Source of the DNA: Gemmatimonadota bacterium
GTDB lineage: Bacteria; Latescibacterota; UBA2968; GCA-2709665
Direction: 5' to 3'
Length of the DNA: 64,000 nt
Assembly (NCBI GenBank): GCA_028877215.1
Contig: JAPPFJ010000033.1
Span: 186,001-250,000 of the forward strand
In this document: piece by piece, positions 27,917 through 37,724 of the stretch
How positions within the stretch are numbered: position 1 is the first letter of the stretch
Layout: each line of letters begins with the position of its first letter
Translations under genes and position numbers: made by a program
Notes under the pieces: model-generated
The model's database searches: none
Seen by the model: only the letters and a program-made list of their open reading frames with translations
Told to the model about the DNA's origin: nothing

Positions 27917-29131
27917 CTATTTCTCCATGAACGGACCGTTCTGTTCAATGCGCTCCAGGGTCGCCTGAAACGCTTCCGTACCGTCGTCCTCCCACACCTC
28001 CAGGCGGATGCCCCGGGTATTGCCTTCGGGAAATCCCGTGACGCGGGGCACGTTTGGAAACCCTTTCGTGTAGAGTCTGTTCCCGCCTGGCAGGTGCAGG
28101 ATGCCGATTGTGGTTGGGATAACCGTGGGTTCGTTGGCCGCGCATTCGGCCAGCGCGTCTTCGTCGACCTCGACGCCCAGGCCGGGGCCTTCCGGTACGG
28201 GAGACGAACCGGCCGCCACCTCGATTCGCTGTTTGACAACGTCCTGGTCGTACTGGTCGTCCAGGTTCGTGCAATGAGCGACGTTTGGTATCACCGCGCC
28301 CATGTGCAGTGCCATCGCCTTGGTCAGCGTACCGCCGGTTAGCTGGATGACCGAGGAGACATTGGCCAGGGCCGCCGCAAAACCGCGCACGAGGGTGGGG
28401 CCGATTCCGCCTTCCCCGATCATGTAGGCGTCGGCGCAGCCCCTGATGATTTCCTGCCCGCCGCCGAGCTGCGGCACGTGCATCAGCAGCGGAAAGCTGG
28501 TCTTCTGCCGCAGCAGGCGCCACCCTTCCACGTCGGAAAGAACGAGGGGGTCCTCGATCATCCCCACCACGGGCGAGTCCTCCAGTTCCTTCAGGATTCG
28601 CAGGACGGCGGCAAGCGGCCGGTTGTGATTGAAGTCGTAGTGCATCTTGAATCCCGGCGGCGCCACCTCCTCCACGGCCCGGGTCTGTTCAATGACGTCG
28701 TAATGCGCACAGGTGTGTATCTTGAAGATCATGTAACCTTCGCCGACGGCCCGCTGGACGTCTCTGGCCAGGTCTTCCGGCGACGCGGGCCGGGTCCACG
28801 CCGCCACGGGCACCCGGTCGCGTATCCTCTGGCCCATGAGTTTATACGCCGGTATATCGAGATGTTTGCCCATGACGTCGTACAGCGCCCCCATCATGCC
28901 CGAATTCAGATTGGCGTTGACGTAGTCGAAGGGATCGCGCCCGATAACGTGCTCGACGGTGGACATGTCGGGCGCCTCACAGCGCGCATCGCCGTACCCG
29001 ACGATGCCGTTGTCCGTCGCAATCTTGAAAATGGTACGGCGGTTCAGGTTGATGAAACGGGTCTTCTGATCGGCGTTCCGTGCCGCGATTTTCGGGTAGA
29101 TCGGGATGATGTCGACGTCGGTGATCTTCAT
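27917..29131 (-). CDS. Mandelate racemase/muconate lactonizing family protein
   Basis: A 404-aa enolase-superfamily protein; relatives dehydrate sugar acids such as gluconate, galactonate or rhamnonate. D166 (in MHYDFNHN) and E193 (in IEDPL) occupy the first two metal-ligand positions. At the third, about 25 residues on, I see H218 rather than Glu or Asp. The usual KxK base motif reads K137-I-H139. The fold is therefore clear but the chemistry may differ from the classical dehydratases. It lies between two heparinase genes in a minus-strand operon, with gaps of 54 and 57 bp, which fits a role on a lyase product. Confidence 0.82.
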   Translation of the reverse strand: MKITDVDIIPIYPKIAARNADQKTRFINLNRRTIFKIATDNGIVGYGDARCEAPDMSTVEHVIGRDPFDYVNANLNSGMMGALYDVMGKHLDIPAYKLMGQRIRDRVPVAAWTRPASPEDLARDVQRAVGEGYMIFKIHTCAHYDVIEQTRAVEEVAPPGFKMHYDFNHNRPLAAVLRILKELEDSPVVGMIEDPLVLSDVEGWRLLRQKTSFPLLMHVPQLGGGQEIIRGCADAYMIGEGGIGPTLVRGFAAALANVSSVIQLTGGTLTKAMALHMGAVIPNVAHCTNLDDQYDQDVVKQRIEVAAGSSPVPEGPGLGVEVDEDALAECAANEPTVIPTTIGILHLPGGNRLYTKGFPNVPRVTGFPEGNTRGIRLEVWEDDGTEAFQATLERIEQNGPFMEK

Positions 29132-29185
29132 GGTAATTTCCTTTAGTGTGGGGATGACCGGCGGGACGTGAACTTAAAGCTGAGC

Positions 29186-32100
29186 TTACTTCGCAATACA
29201 ACTGATGACATGCAGAGAGCCGTCCTCCGAACAGGCCACGATTTCCGGAATGCCGTCCCCGTCGACGTCCGCGGGGACGATGTCGAGGACAGGTCCGCCG
29301 GTCTGAAAGCGGCCGACGGGACGTCCGTCCGCATTGGAGAGCAGGTAAACGGTCCCATCCTCGACGCCCGCTGCGATTTCCGGCTTTCCGTCGCCGTCGA
29401 AGTCGGCGGCGGCGATGCAGCGGACGACTTCGCCGAGGTCGGTTCGCCAGTAGAGCGTCTTGCCGTCGCCCTTGACGACGTAGACGTTGAAGCTCATGGA
29501 AGAGGCGACGATTTCATCCACGCCGTCACCGTCCATATCGGTCATCAGGACGCGAGTAACTTCGTCACCGGTATTGAATCGCGAGAGCAGGACCCCCTCC
29601 GCGCTGAGGAGGTGGATGTGGGTGTCGGCGCCGGCGAAGGCGACTTCCTTCAGCCCGTCTCCGTCGACGTCGCCGGCCGCGGCGCTGTTGGCGCGGGGCC
29701 CGGTGGCGGGATGATAGGACCACCTGACGTCGCCGTTCCCGTCGATGCAGTGCCAGCGGTGGTAGTCCGTTCCGGCGATGACCTCGTCCCGGCCGTCGCC
29801 GTCCAGGTCCGCGGCGCAGCCTGTTGAGGAGGGGCGGACGGTCATCTGGTGCCAGAGTTCCTTCCCGTCGTGGCTGAAGGCGTAGTAGCGCCAGGATTCC
29901 ACGGCGGCGATGACCTCGAGCCGGCCGTCTCCATCGATATCGCCGGTAAAGACGGAGCGTACGACGGGTTCCTGGAAGTAGAAGGGGATTTTGAAGTCCC
30001 ACTCAAGATCACCAGTGGCGTTGAGGACATATACGCGTTCGTCTTCCGAACCGGCGACAATCTCCGGCCGTCCGTCGTTTTCAAGGTCCGCGGCACAGAC
30101 GGACCTCACGGCGCCGCCCGTGGCATACTGCCAGAGCGGGCTTCCTTCCTTGTATGCGTGGATGGCCCTGGTGCGGCCGCCGGCGATGACTTCATCCCTG
30201 CCGTCGCCGTCCAGATCCGCGGCCTGCAGGGAAAGCAGGGCGTTGTCCTCCCGGTGAGACCAGAGCGAGGAAAGGTCCGGAATTCGGCCCATCCCGCGCG
30301 GGGTGCGGAAGCGGGGCACGAAAACTGTTGTGGGTTTTCCGGCAGCGGCGCGGCGAATTCCCGCGAGGGCAGGAGGAATCAGTGCAATATCGTGCCGGCC
30401 CCCGGGCACAGGGAACGTGACGTCACCGCCGGTGACGTCGGCGGCGACCGGCCGGCCGTCCACTTCGACCTCCGTACTGCTTCCCGCGGACAGTGTGATC
30501 TCGGTCGGACCCGAGGAGACGACGACGCCCCGCGCCGACGACATGTCGTATTCGAGGGACACAGGACGATCGCTCCTGAACACCGTATCGTCCCACGACA
30601 CTTCCGTTCCGTCGACGATGGCAAGAGCCAGCGGTGAAATCTGAAACTGCGCGGCCGCGACCCGGAGGCCCGAAGGCAGCGCCGTCGCCTCCCGTGCCTG
30701 GCCGACGCCCGCGAAAACGGTTTCCGGACCACCGTCGATGCGCACGGCATTCTCCGCGATCTGCGACATCTCAAGTCTCAGCGGGCCGCAATAAAGCAGG
30801 TTGAAAAACCGATAGGCCTCCCCCTTTCCGAGGCGTACGTTGGCAATCTGCTGGAGGATTCGCACGATCGGCTCGGCGTGTTCGTATCGCACCCAGTTCT
30901 TGCCGGTAACCGGGTCGTCCTCGAGCCTGAGTCCGGGCGCCGGCAGGCCGTGGATGAAGAATTGCTCGCCGTTCTGTTCCACCACCACACCGCCTTTGCG
31001 GAGCTGAACGTCGCCCAGCGTCTGCCAGACGGCGCGGAAACTGTATTCCGCTTCTTCCAGGGCTTCCATCTCGTCGATGACCAGGAAGAAGGCGCCCCGG
31101 TTCCAGAGGATGTTGCGGCGCCAATCCACGCCGCTGTACGAGCCTAGGGTCGTCTGGGAGAAACCGGTATCCCGGTTGGCGGAAAACCGCTCAAGTTCCG
31201 CGAAAGGAGGGATTTCTGCAGACTGTCCGTCCTTGAAGATGAGGACGCCGTTGTGGAATTTGGGCAGCGATTTGATGTAGTCGCAGTCTGCCAGCCAGAT
31301 GCGGCTGTTCTGGGTGAGGCGGCAGATCGAGTTGCCGTCGTAATGCTTGTGGCCGCCGTTGGACAGGCCGTCGAGAAACAGATATTGATTCTCGGGTGCG
31401 AACCCGTCCCTGAAGACGACCTTGTCGAAGGTCCTGTCCAGAGGCAGGTGGTCGCCGCCGTTTGTTGAATCGTAATACTTCGGATCTAAAGGATAGACCT
31501 GCGCCCCCTCCAGGTCCGACGGCTCAACCGGTTCCACGTCGCGGCTGTGTTCGTACGGGTGGGACCGCGGTGACATGGCTTTCTTCTTGTCGAGCATCCA
31601 CTGGTAGCGGCCGTCTCCGGTCACGCAGACCATGGCGCGCAGATAGGGCACCTCCGTCCACGTACCGAACGGGGAAGCCGTGTCTCCGTTGGGCACGGCG
31701 CAACCCAGGTTGTCCGTTGTCAGGATGGCGTAGTCACCGGCGCGCCGCGCATTTCCCGTATCGAAAAACGTCATGTCGCCCGTGCTGAGCGTGTAGCGCA
31801 TCGCGTGGAAATGGGTGCGCCAATGGTAATGGCCGCAGTCCTCGTACGGTTTGAACGCGTTGACCTGCACCCTGAAGCACTTCTCCGACAGGGCCAGCCA
31901 ACGGTAGGCCTGCGTTGCCCTGTAGTATTTCTTGAAATAGCCACCGGCATAGTGGAGGCCCAGCGCGGCGTACGTCGCGTGGTTGTGGCGGACGCGATCG
32001 TTCTCGACGTCTCCCACGTGCGATACGCAATCCGTGATGAATTCAAACAGGATACGGGTGATCCGCAAACGGTCGTCGTCAGAGATCACGGAACTCTCTT

Positions 32101-32881
32101 CCACGAGGTCCCACCCGGGCATGACGTACTGCAGCGCGAAGTCCGCGTCGAAACCCCATACGCTGCCGTAATTGTCCGGGTCGGACAGGACGTGGTCGTA
32201 CATCCTGAAGACCAGTCGTTTGTAGATTTCGGCGTAGACGTCGTTGCCCGTGAGCCCGTAGAGCAGGCCCCGCTGTCCGATCCTGCTCCACAGACCGGTA
32301 TGGGAGCCACGCGCGAGGTCGTCTTCGGCTTCCGCCATCTCGGCGTCCGGGTCCGGTGCTTCGGGAATTCCGGCGTCGTTACGGGCATCCGGTCCGTACC
32401 TTACATCGAACATGGGTCCGAGAACAAGGTTCGATCCCGATTCGAAGCGTTCGAGCAGCAGGCCGGCGGCGGTCTCGACCCCTGACAGATCGCTGCCAAA
32501 AACCCCGACGGCGTTTCTCCCGTTGCCCCAGGGATCGTGGATCGTGTGGAGAAGATGGCCGCCGGCGCCGGGAAAGTGGTCGTCCGCCGGGGTATAGCTG
32601 TAGCCGTAGAGCCGGAAGGCCGCCTTGTTGTTGTTCAGGTTGCCCAGAAGGATGAGGTGCCTCCGGGGTGTCTTCGCGGCGGCGCCGTGGTCCAGGATGG
32701 GCAGATCGGCGCCCGAAACGTCACGGACTTTTCTCCGGATCGTCTCCGCAACGACGCCGTACCGGTCGTCCGACGGGCGTACGATGGCAGACGCGGCGCG
32801 ACCCTGTTCCGCAAGGACGGTGTCGGGATAGAGCGGTTTGGGCTTCTTCAGGTTTTTCAGGGACATTCTCCGCTGCGGCAT
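29186..32881 (-). CDS. Heparinase II/III-like protein fused to an FG-GAP beta-propeller, 1231 aa
   Basis: The N-terminal 850 residues are heparinase II/III-like: a helical toroid, the signature GGHKHYDGNS near residue 510, then beta-sandwich segments. From about residue 885 to the end there are eight FG-GAP/VCBS repeats of about 45 residues. Seven carry a DxDGDG calcium loop; the second has a shortened version (DLENDG). Such propellers are usually extracellular, yet the N-terminus (MPQRRMSLKNLKK) is basic without a hydrophobic signal core. GGAG precedes the ATG at 32881. The gene is second in the minus-strand operon, 81 bp after the TIM-barrel gene. Confidence 0.82.
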   Translation of the reverse strand: MPQRRMSLKNLKKPKPLYPDTVLAEQGRAASAIVRPSDDRYGVVAETIRRKVRDVSGADLPILDHGAAAKTPRRHLILLGNLNNNKAAFRLYGYSYTPADDHFPGAGGHLLHTIHDPWGNGRNAVGVFGSDLSGVETAAGLLLERFESGSNLVLGPMFDVRYGPDARNDAGIPEAPDPDAEMAEAEDDLARGSHTGLWSRIGQRGLLYGLTGNDVYAEIYKRLVFRMYDHVLSDPDNYGSVWGFDADFALQYVMPGWDLVEESSVISDDDRLRITRILFEFITDCVSHVGDVENDRVRHNHATYAALGLHYAGGYFKKYYRATQAYRWLALSEKCFRVQVNAFKPYEDCGHYHWRTHFHAMRYTLSTGDMTFFDTGNARRAGDYAILTTDNLGCAVPNGDTASPFGTWTEVPYLRAMVCVTGDGRYQWMLDKKKAMSPRSHPYEHSRDVEPVEPSDLEGAQVYPLDPKYYDSTNGGDHLPLDRTFDKVVFRDGFAPENQYLFLDGLSNGGHKHYDGNSICRLTQNSRIWLADCDYIKSLPKFHNGVLIFKDGQSAEIPPFAELERFSANRDTGFSQTTLGSYSGVDWRRNILWNRGAFFLVIDEMEALEEAEYSFRAVWQTLGDVQLRKGGVVVEQNGEQFFIHGLPAPGLRLEDDPVTGKNWVRYEHAEPIVRILQQIANVRLGKGEAYRFFNLLYCGPLRLEMSQIAENAVRIDGGPETVFAGVGQAREATALPSGLRVAAAQFQISPLALAIVDGTEVSWDDTVFRSDRPVSLEYDMSSARGVVVSSGPTEITLSAGSSTEVEVDGRPVAADVTGGDVTFPVPGGRHDIALIPPALAGIRRAAAGKPTTVFVPRFRTPRGMGRIPDLSSLWSHREDNALLSLQAADLDGDGRDEVIAGGRTRAIHAYKEGSPLWQYATGGAVRSVCAADLENDGRPEIVAGSEDERVYVLNATGDLEWDFKIPFYFQEPVVRSVFTGDIDGDGRLEVIAAVESWRYYAFSHDGKELWHQMTVRPSSTGCAADLDGDGRDEVIAGTDYHRWHCIDGNGDVRWSYHPATGPRANSAAAGDVDGDGLKEVAFAGADTHIHLLSAEGVLLSRFNTGDEVTRVLMTDMDGDGVDEIVASSMSFNVYVVKGDGKTLYWRTDLGEVVRCIAAADFDGDGKPEIAAGVEDGTVYLLSNADGRPVGRFQTGGPVLDIVPADVDGDGIPEIVACSEDGSLHVISCIAK

Positions 32882-32962
32882 AGCGGACTCCGATCGCCGA
32901 TTCGACCTTGCCTGCCTCCTGCGCCTGGACGACGGCTTTGTCCGGCTTCGTCGGGCGGCCGG

Positions 32963-33745
32963 CTATTGTCCTTCGATGAGTTGCTTCAGGTATGCGATTT
33001 CATGCGCGGCCGTCTCGTACGGCGGATGATGGCTGCCGTGTTCGATCGAAATATAGCCGTCGAAGCCCTTGTGTTGCAGGCGTCGGATGAACGCAGTGAA
33101 ATCCACGTCGCCGGCGTCCAGAAACGTGAGTTCCGGCCAGCCTCCCACCCAGTTGTGGGCGTGCAGGTGGACAACGTGTTCCCCGAGTTGCTCGACGGTG
33201 TGGAAGACGGATTCGCCGACGAGAGGCGTCTGGAGATTGACTGTAAGGTTTTCCATACCGACGTCGTCGAGCAGCTTCAGCGTACTCGGGCTGGTATCCG
33301 TCAGGTTGGGCCCATGATGAATCACCTGGTGTGTTTCCAGCGGGAAGACGATATTGTACGTGGCGCCCATTTCGCAGATTTTCTGCAGACCCCGGACGCA
33401 GGCGTCCCATTGCCGGGCGGCGGCGTCCGCGCTCCCCACGTTGCCGGTGTAGGTGCGGATGAAGGGACAGTCGAGCTCGACCGCGTATTCGATAAAGGTT
33501 TCGGCATCCCGGATGCTTTGGTCCCAGGTGTCCTGGCTGGTCGTGAAGTCGAAGTAGGGGCAGATCTGCACGATCTCGAGGTCGTGACCGTCTGCGATTG
33601 AGCGGACCCATGCCAGGTCCGCGTGGCCGAGGTATTGCTGCCAGAGCTCGATGCCGTCATAACCCAGTTCAGCCAGGTAGGGGATCGCTTTTTCCTGATC
33701 GCCCTGCTCATTGCCGAATGCGTTGGTGCAGAATGCGGATTTCAT
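32963..33745 (-). CDS. Sugar phosphate isomerase/epimerase-like TIM barrel
   Basis: A 260-aa xylose-isomerase-like TIM barrel (AP endonuclease 2 family). Metal-ligand candidates are Glu in PLETHQ, His in HLHAHNW and Glu in ISIEHG. The ligand usually found as Asp in the middle strand appears as Gln (VNLQTP). The ATG at 33745 gives the typical N-terminus MKSAFCTNAFG; a longer frame back to 33868 would add 41 residues unlike the family and run up to the divergent gene. No good ribosome site precedes either. It heads the minus-strand operon with two heparinases and the enolase-superfamily gene. Confidence 0.75.
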   Translation of the reverse strand: MKSAFCTNAFGNEQGDQEKAIPYLAELGYDGIELWQQYLGHADLAWVRSIADGHDLEIVQICPYFDFTTSQDTWDQSIRDAETFIEYAVELDCPFIRTYTGNVGSADAAARQWDACVRGLQKICEMGATYNIVFPLETHQVIHHGPNLTDTSPSTLKLLDDVGMENLTVNLQTPLVGESVFHTVEQLGEHVVHLHAHNWVGGWPELTFLDAGDVDFTAFIRRLQHKGFDGYISIEHGSHHPPYETAAHEIAYLKQLIEGQ

Positions 33746-33885
33746 TGGCAGCAGTAACGGAAAACGCGCCGGGATGTACGCGGAAAACACCTGGAAATCG
33801 ACCTGGCACAACCTTAAAATAGATTCGCGCAAGCTGATATCAAACAGGTATTCGAACGAGTCCATCATGCAGAAGGGAGGAACCT

Positions 33886-35469
33886 GTGTCCGGACCTTTT
33901 GACTACGGGATCATCTACAACTGGGACGGGGCGCCGCACGGTTATTCCGAGGCGCCGCAGTCAATGGAGGCGTTTCTCGAGAAGGCCTACGCGCCGATCG
34001 AGGAAACGCAGGTGGGGGCGCTGTTCTGGTGCATCGGCGAGCACGCCGCCCGCTGGCCGGATTCCGCGCTTGAAATGCTGGGCGACGTCCACGGGCGAAG
34101 GTACGAGAACGTCTCGGCCTATACCCACACCGAAAACATCCGCCTGATGCTCGAGCGGGGGGAGGACCCGCACGTCTCGCTGATCGAACACGGCCGCGCC
34201 CAGGGCATGGCCGTATACGCATCCGTGCGCATGAACGACAACCACTTCGACGGGGCGCAGGTGGAAGACCTCCCGGCGCTCCACCACAGCGAGCTGACCC
34301 GGATGCGGCGGGAGCACCCGGAGTGGGTGCTGGGCGACCGGACGTCCGAGTGGTTCGCGCTGTCATGGAATATGGCGGTCCCCGAAGTCCGCGAGCACCG
34401 GTATACCCATATCGAGGAGGTCGTCACGCGGTACGACTGGGACGGCGTGGAACTGGACTGGCAGCGTCACGCGTTTCACCTTCCCGAAGACGAGGCTTAC
34501 CGGATGCGGTACGTGCTTACCGACCTCCAACGCCGGGTCCGGCAGTTGACGGACGACGTCGCAAAGCGGCGCGGCAGGCCGTTCTATCTGGCGGCGCGCG
34601 TGGCCGGCTCTCAGGAGATGTGCCGCCGCATCGGCTACGATATTCCCGTGTGGATCGACGAGGGGCTGGTGGATATCCTGATTCTGGGAGGAGGCGCCGT
34701 AACCGACGCGTCCCTGGAGGTGGCCGCGTTCGTGGAGATGTGCCGGGACAGGGAGATTGCCGTCTACGCGGGATTCGACAGCGGATTGCCGGACCCGTTC
34801 GTGGGCCCGGAAGCGCTTGAAGTCAAGGATCGAATGCGCACCCGGGCGATTGCCTCCCGCTACCATCGCGCCGGCGCCGACGGCATCTACACGTTCAACT
34901 GGCACGCCAACCGGGACATGAAGCGGGAATTGCTCTCGCAGATCGCCTCGCCCGAAACACTCCGCCGCACGGACAAGATCTACGCGGCTACCCATCGGTT
35001 TATTCAAAAGGAAGGACCCTGGCGCGGCGCCTACCGCATCGACCGGATCCTGGGCGAGGTGCCGGTCACCCTCAAGAAGACGATGACGGACGCAATGCCG
35101 GCCATCACCCTGGACATCGCCGACGACGTTAAGAGAGACGGTCCGTCGCACCTGGAACTCCGCGTCCGCCTCGACCAGTGGGTGGTCGGCGATCGTGTTC
35201 GGGTATGCCTGGACGGCCGGGAACTGGAAGCACCCGAATTCCGTTACTGCGTTATGGACAACACCAATCCTCCGGGCGGCGCCTTCCAGCCTCCGCCGGG
35301 CATCCGCCGTATTTCAGACGTGAGCCGCGCGGCATGGCTCTGCTTTGCACTGCGTCCTTCCGACGTCGCCCAGGGGAGGCATACCGTCGAGGTCGGACTG
35401 GTGGAACGGAATCCGCAAATCGCGTGCGACCTCGTCCTGACGGACGTGGAAGTGGTCATTCGCTATTGA
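33886..35469 (+). CDS. Family-10-like glycosidase candidate, paralogue 1
   Basis: A 527-aa protein with a TIM-barrel N-terminal domain. A WDGVELDWQ strand near residues 184-192 resembles catalytic strands of glycoside-hydrolase-like barrels. A C-terminal beta-sandwich of about 130 residues starts at LELRVRLDQW. Two paralogues lie at 36197 and 37725. No signal peptide is seen. The start is GTG at 33886 after GGGAGGA. It is divergent from the TIM-barrel gene and followed after 55 bp by the HD gene. I cannot name a substrate, and glycosidase activity is inferred from fold features only. Confidence 0.6.
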   Translation: MSGPFDYGIIYNWDGAPHGYSEAPQSMEAFLEKAYAPIEETQVGALFWCIGEHAARWPDSALEMLGDVHGRRYENVSAYTHTENIRLMLERGEDPHVSLIEHGRAQGMAVYASVRMNDNHFDGAQVEDLPALHHSELTRMRREHPEWVLGDRTSEWFALSWNMAVPEVREHRYTHIEEVVTRYDWDGVELDWQRHAFHLPEDEAYRMRYVLTDLQRRVRQLTDDVAKRRGRPFYLAARVAGSQEMCRRIGYDIPVWIDEGLVDILILGGGAVTDASLEVAAFVEMCRDREIAVYAGFDSGLPDPFVGPEALEVKDRMRTRAIASRYHRAGADGIYTFNWHANRDMKRELLSQIASPETLRRTDKIYAATHRFIQKEGPWRGAYRIDRILGEVPVTLKKTMTDAMPAITLDIADDVKRDGPSHLELRVRLDQWVVGDRVRVCLDGRELEAPEFRYCVMDNTNPPGGAFQPPPGIRRISDVSRAAWLCFALRPSDVAQGRHTVEVGLVERNPQIACDLVLTDVEVVIRY

Positions 35470-35524
35470 CGCCCGGGAAGACGCCGGACACGGGAACGAG
35501 AAATCCAAAGTGGAGGGAGATACG

Positions 35525-36109
35525 ATGGCCGTTACCGATTCGTTGCGCGAAAGGGTCCGAGCCGAGTTGCCGGAGGCCGGAGAAATCGTCGACGCCGCAT
35601 TGCGGGAAAAGGTCATCGAGGCGTGGGCTACGGCGCTTGCCGGCAGCAGCTTCGAAGCGATCGCCGACATCCGCCCATCCGGAAACCCGGATACGCCGCC
35701 CCTGAAAAAAGGGACGCAGACCGACCACATCCGCGGCGTGACCCGGCTGGCGATGCGAATGGCAGGTGAACTCGTCTCGATGTTTCCGGATCTGAAGGTG
35801 GACCGGGACATTCTCATTGCCGGCGCCTTATGCCACGACGTCGGCAAGCCCTGGGAATTCGATCCGGAAAACCAGGCGCGCTGGAAGCGGGCCCCGGGCG
35901 CGGCGGGGTGGCCCTCCCTACGGCATCCGGGCTATGGCGTACACGTATGCCTCAGCGTCGGCCTGCCCGAAGCGGTGGCGCATATCGCCGGCGGGCATTC
36001 GGGCGAAGGTGAACTGGTCGTGCGGAGCCTCGAGAATACAATCGTAAACGCCGCGGACTACGCCTTCTGGCGGGTGTTGCGGGCCGGGGGGCTGCTTGCG
36101 GATGACTGA
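35525..36109 (+). CDS. HD-domain phosphohydrolase
   Basis: A 194-aa HD-superfamily protein. Metal ligands are visible as His in TDHIRG, His-Asp in LCHDVGKP, a later GGHSGEGE histidine and a distal Asp in NAADYA. Members hydrolyse phosphate esters or cyclic nucleotides. GGAGGGAGA precedes the ATG at 35525. It follows the glycosidase candidate as the second gene of a short operon and converges on the 36197 gene. The link to carbohydrate breakdown is not evident and the substrate is unknown. Confidence 0.78.
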   Translation: MAVTDSLRERVRAELPEAGEIVDAALREKVIEAWATALAGSSFEAIADIRPSGNPDTPPLKKGTQTDHIRGVTRLAMRMAGELVSMFPDLKVDRDILIAGALCHDVGKPWEFDPENQARWKRAPGAAGWPSLRHPGYGVHVCLSVGLPEAVAHIAGGHSGEGELVVRSLENTIVNAADYAFWRVLRAGGLLADD

Positions 36110-36196
36110 CGGACGATCCGTTCCCTATCCGCGATGTCAGGGGTAAAAGCCAGGATGGGAAGCAGCCTGAACGCTTCGTCCCGCGTCCGAGGGGAT

Positions 36197-37660
36197 TTAA
36201 TCAGTCCCGGTGCGAGGTGTCGGAAATGTCCCGTATTCGACGAAGATATCCACGTCTTCGACCACGATCCCGCCTTCGAATCCGGGAGGCCTTTCCTGCA
36301 AGGATATTTCGAGCACGTTCCCGCCCTTCCGGGGTCGCACGTCTTCCAGGTCGAATTCCAGCAGTTGTCCCGCGTAAGGGTCCCGGGACCGGATCGGCGA
36401 GCGACGGCAGGACCCGCTGTCCATTGGGGCGCCATTCAGCCGGATCTCGAGCCTGTCCGCCGAGACGAGATTCGTCACTCCGATCCTGAGGCGAATGCTC
36501 CGTATCCGGTCATTTTCAGGATCGTCCGCGATCAAGAAGGGGATCTGATGAAATCTTCCCGGGTCGGGTGAGGCGATCTCAAGCGGCAGAAAGGCGCCGT
36601 AGTCGTATTCGGATGCCGCGTCGCACCGGCGGCGCAGGAAATAGTGTTTGTCCGCTTCCCGAATGAGGTCCGCATCGCCCAGTTGGGTGAGGAGGCTGCG
36701 GCCGGACTCGTCGAGGGGCCAGGGAAGAAACCAGGTGTACAGGCCGTCGACGTCCAGTTCCAGGAAATTCGCGGCGGCCGCCCGCATCATGGAGGCGGTT
36801 GCGTTGCCCGCCGTATCGAACCGACGGCTCTCGTCGCTGCGGTAAGGCTGAAGCATGCCGTAGACGGAGATATCGTTTTCGTGGGCGGCCTCCACGAGCC
36901 AGTCAACAGGCATATTGGCGTCCAGTACGAAGTCGACATAGAGCATCGGGACCACGAAGTCGACCAACCCTTCCCGAAGCCAGGTCCGCACGTCCAGCCC
37001 GGTCTTCAGGTTCAGCTCTTCGGTGGGGTAGACTCGCGCGCCGATCCGGGCGGGGGCTCCCGGACGATTCCGGACGATTTCGGCTGTCTCTCTTAGGAAC
37101 TCCGTCATCACCGGGGTGTATTCGGACACGTCTTCCTTCCTCAGCCAGAAGGGACTTCCGCCGGGAGCGGCCGCGAAGTCCAGTTCCACGCCTTCGACGG
37201 CGTACCTCGTGGCGAGTTCTTCCAGTATCGCCCTTTGATGGTCGCGCACTTCGGGATGCGCGAAACCCCGCCCCCCGGTGTGGAGCGCGTGTTCCGCGGC
37301 CATGCCGCCGTAGGCGCCCATCCGCAGGCTGGCGATGAAGTCCATTTCCTTCTCGTGGGCGCGATCGACAAGGACGGTCAGCGGGTCGAGGCCGCGCGCG
37401 ATGAGACTCTGCATATTCTCCCAGGCGCGCCACTCGTGGACATGCTGGAACGGTCGCAGATCGTCACCGAACATCAGGCCGATCCTGGAGGGATAGAAGA
37501 GACCGTCGGCACGGGAGACGCCATAGACGAATGTGTCCACGGCCGTGCCGGCGACTTCGTCCACGGGCACCCGGGCGTCTTCCAGCCGCATCGGCGGTTC
37601 GAAGACGAAGAGATAGTAGTGGCGGGCGTCGTTGAAGTAGATCGTGCGTTGTTTTCTCAT
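36197..37660 (-). CDS. Family-10-like glycosidase candidate, paralogue 2
   Basis: A 487-aa paralogue of the products at 33886 and 37725, with the same barrel plus beta-sandwich layout. The VEGVELDF strand lies near residue 157, LREGLVDFVVPM in the second half, and the C-terminal sandwich starts at SIRLRIGV. GAGGGGA lies 8 bp before the ATG. It follows paralogue 3 by 64 bp in a minus-strand run. The function is inferred only from the fold pattern. Confidence 0.6.
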   Translation of the reverse strand: MRKQRTIYFNDARHYYLFVFEPPMRLEDARVPVDEVAGTAVDTFVYGVSRADGLFYPSRIGLMFGDDLRPFQHVHEWRAWENMQSLIARGLDPLTVLVDRAHEKEMDFIASLRMGAYGGMAAEHALHTGGRGFAHPEVRDHQRAILEELATRYAVEGVELDFAAAPGGSPFWLRKEDVSEYTPVMTEFLRETAEIVRNRPGAPARIGARVYPTEELNLKTGLDVRTWLREGLVDFVVPMLYVDFVLDANMPVDWLVEAAHENDISVYGMLQPYRSDESRRFDTAGNATASMMRAAAANFLELDVDGLYTWFLPWPLDESGRSLLTQLGDADLIREADKHYFLRRRCDAASEYDYGAFLPLEIASPDPGRFHQIPFLIADDPENDRIRSIRLRIGVTNLVSADRLEIRLNGAPMDSGSCRRSPIRSRDPYAGQLLEFDLEDVRPRKGGNVLEISLQERPPGFEGGIVVEDVDIFVEYGTFPTPRTGTD

Positions 37661-37724
37661 CGTGAACGTATCCCCTCAGGCCAGGTGATGTCTCTCCCGG
37701 TGCGACGGATCTGTTCCGGCGCGA

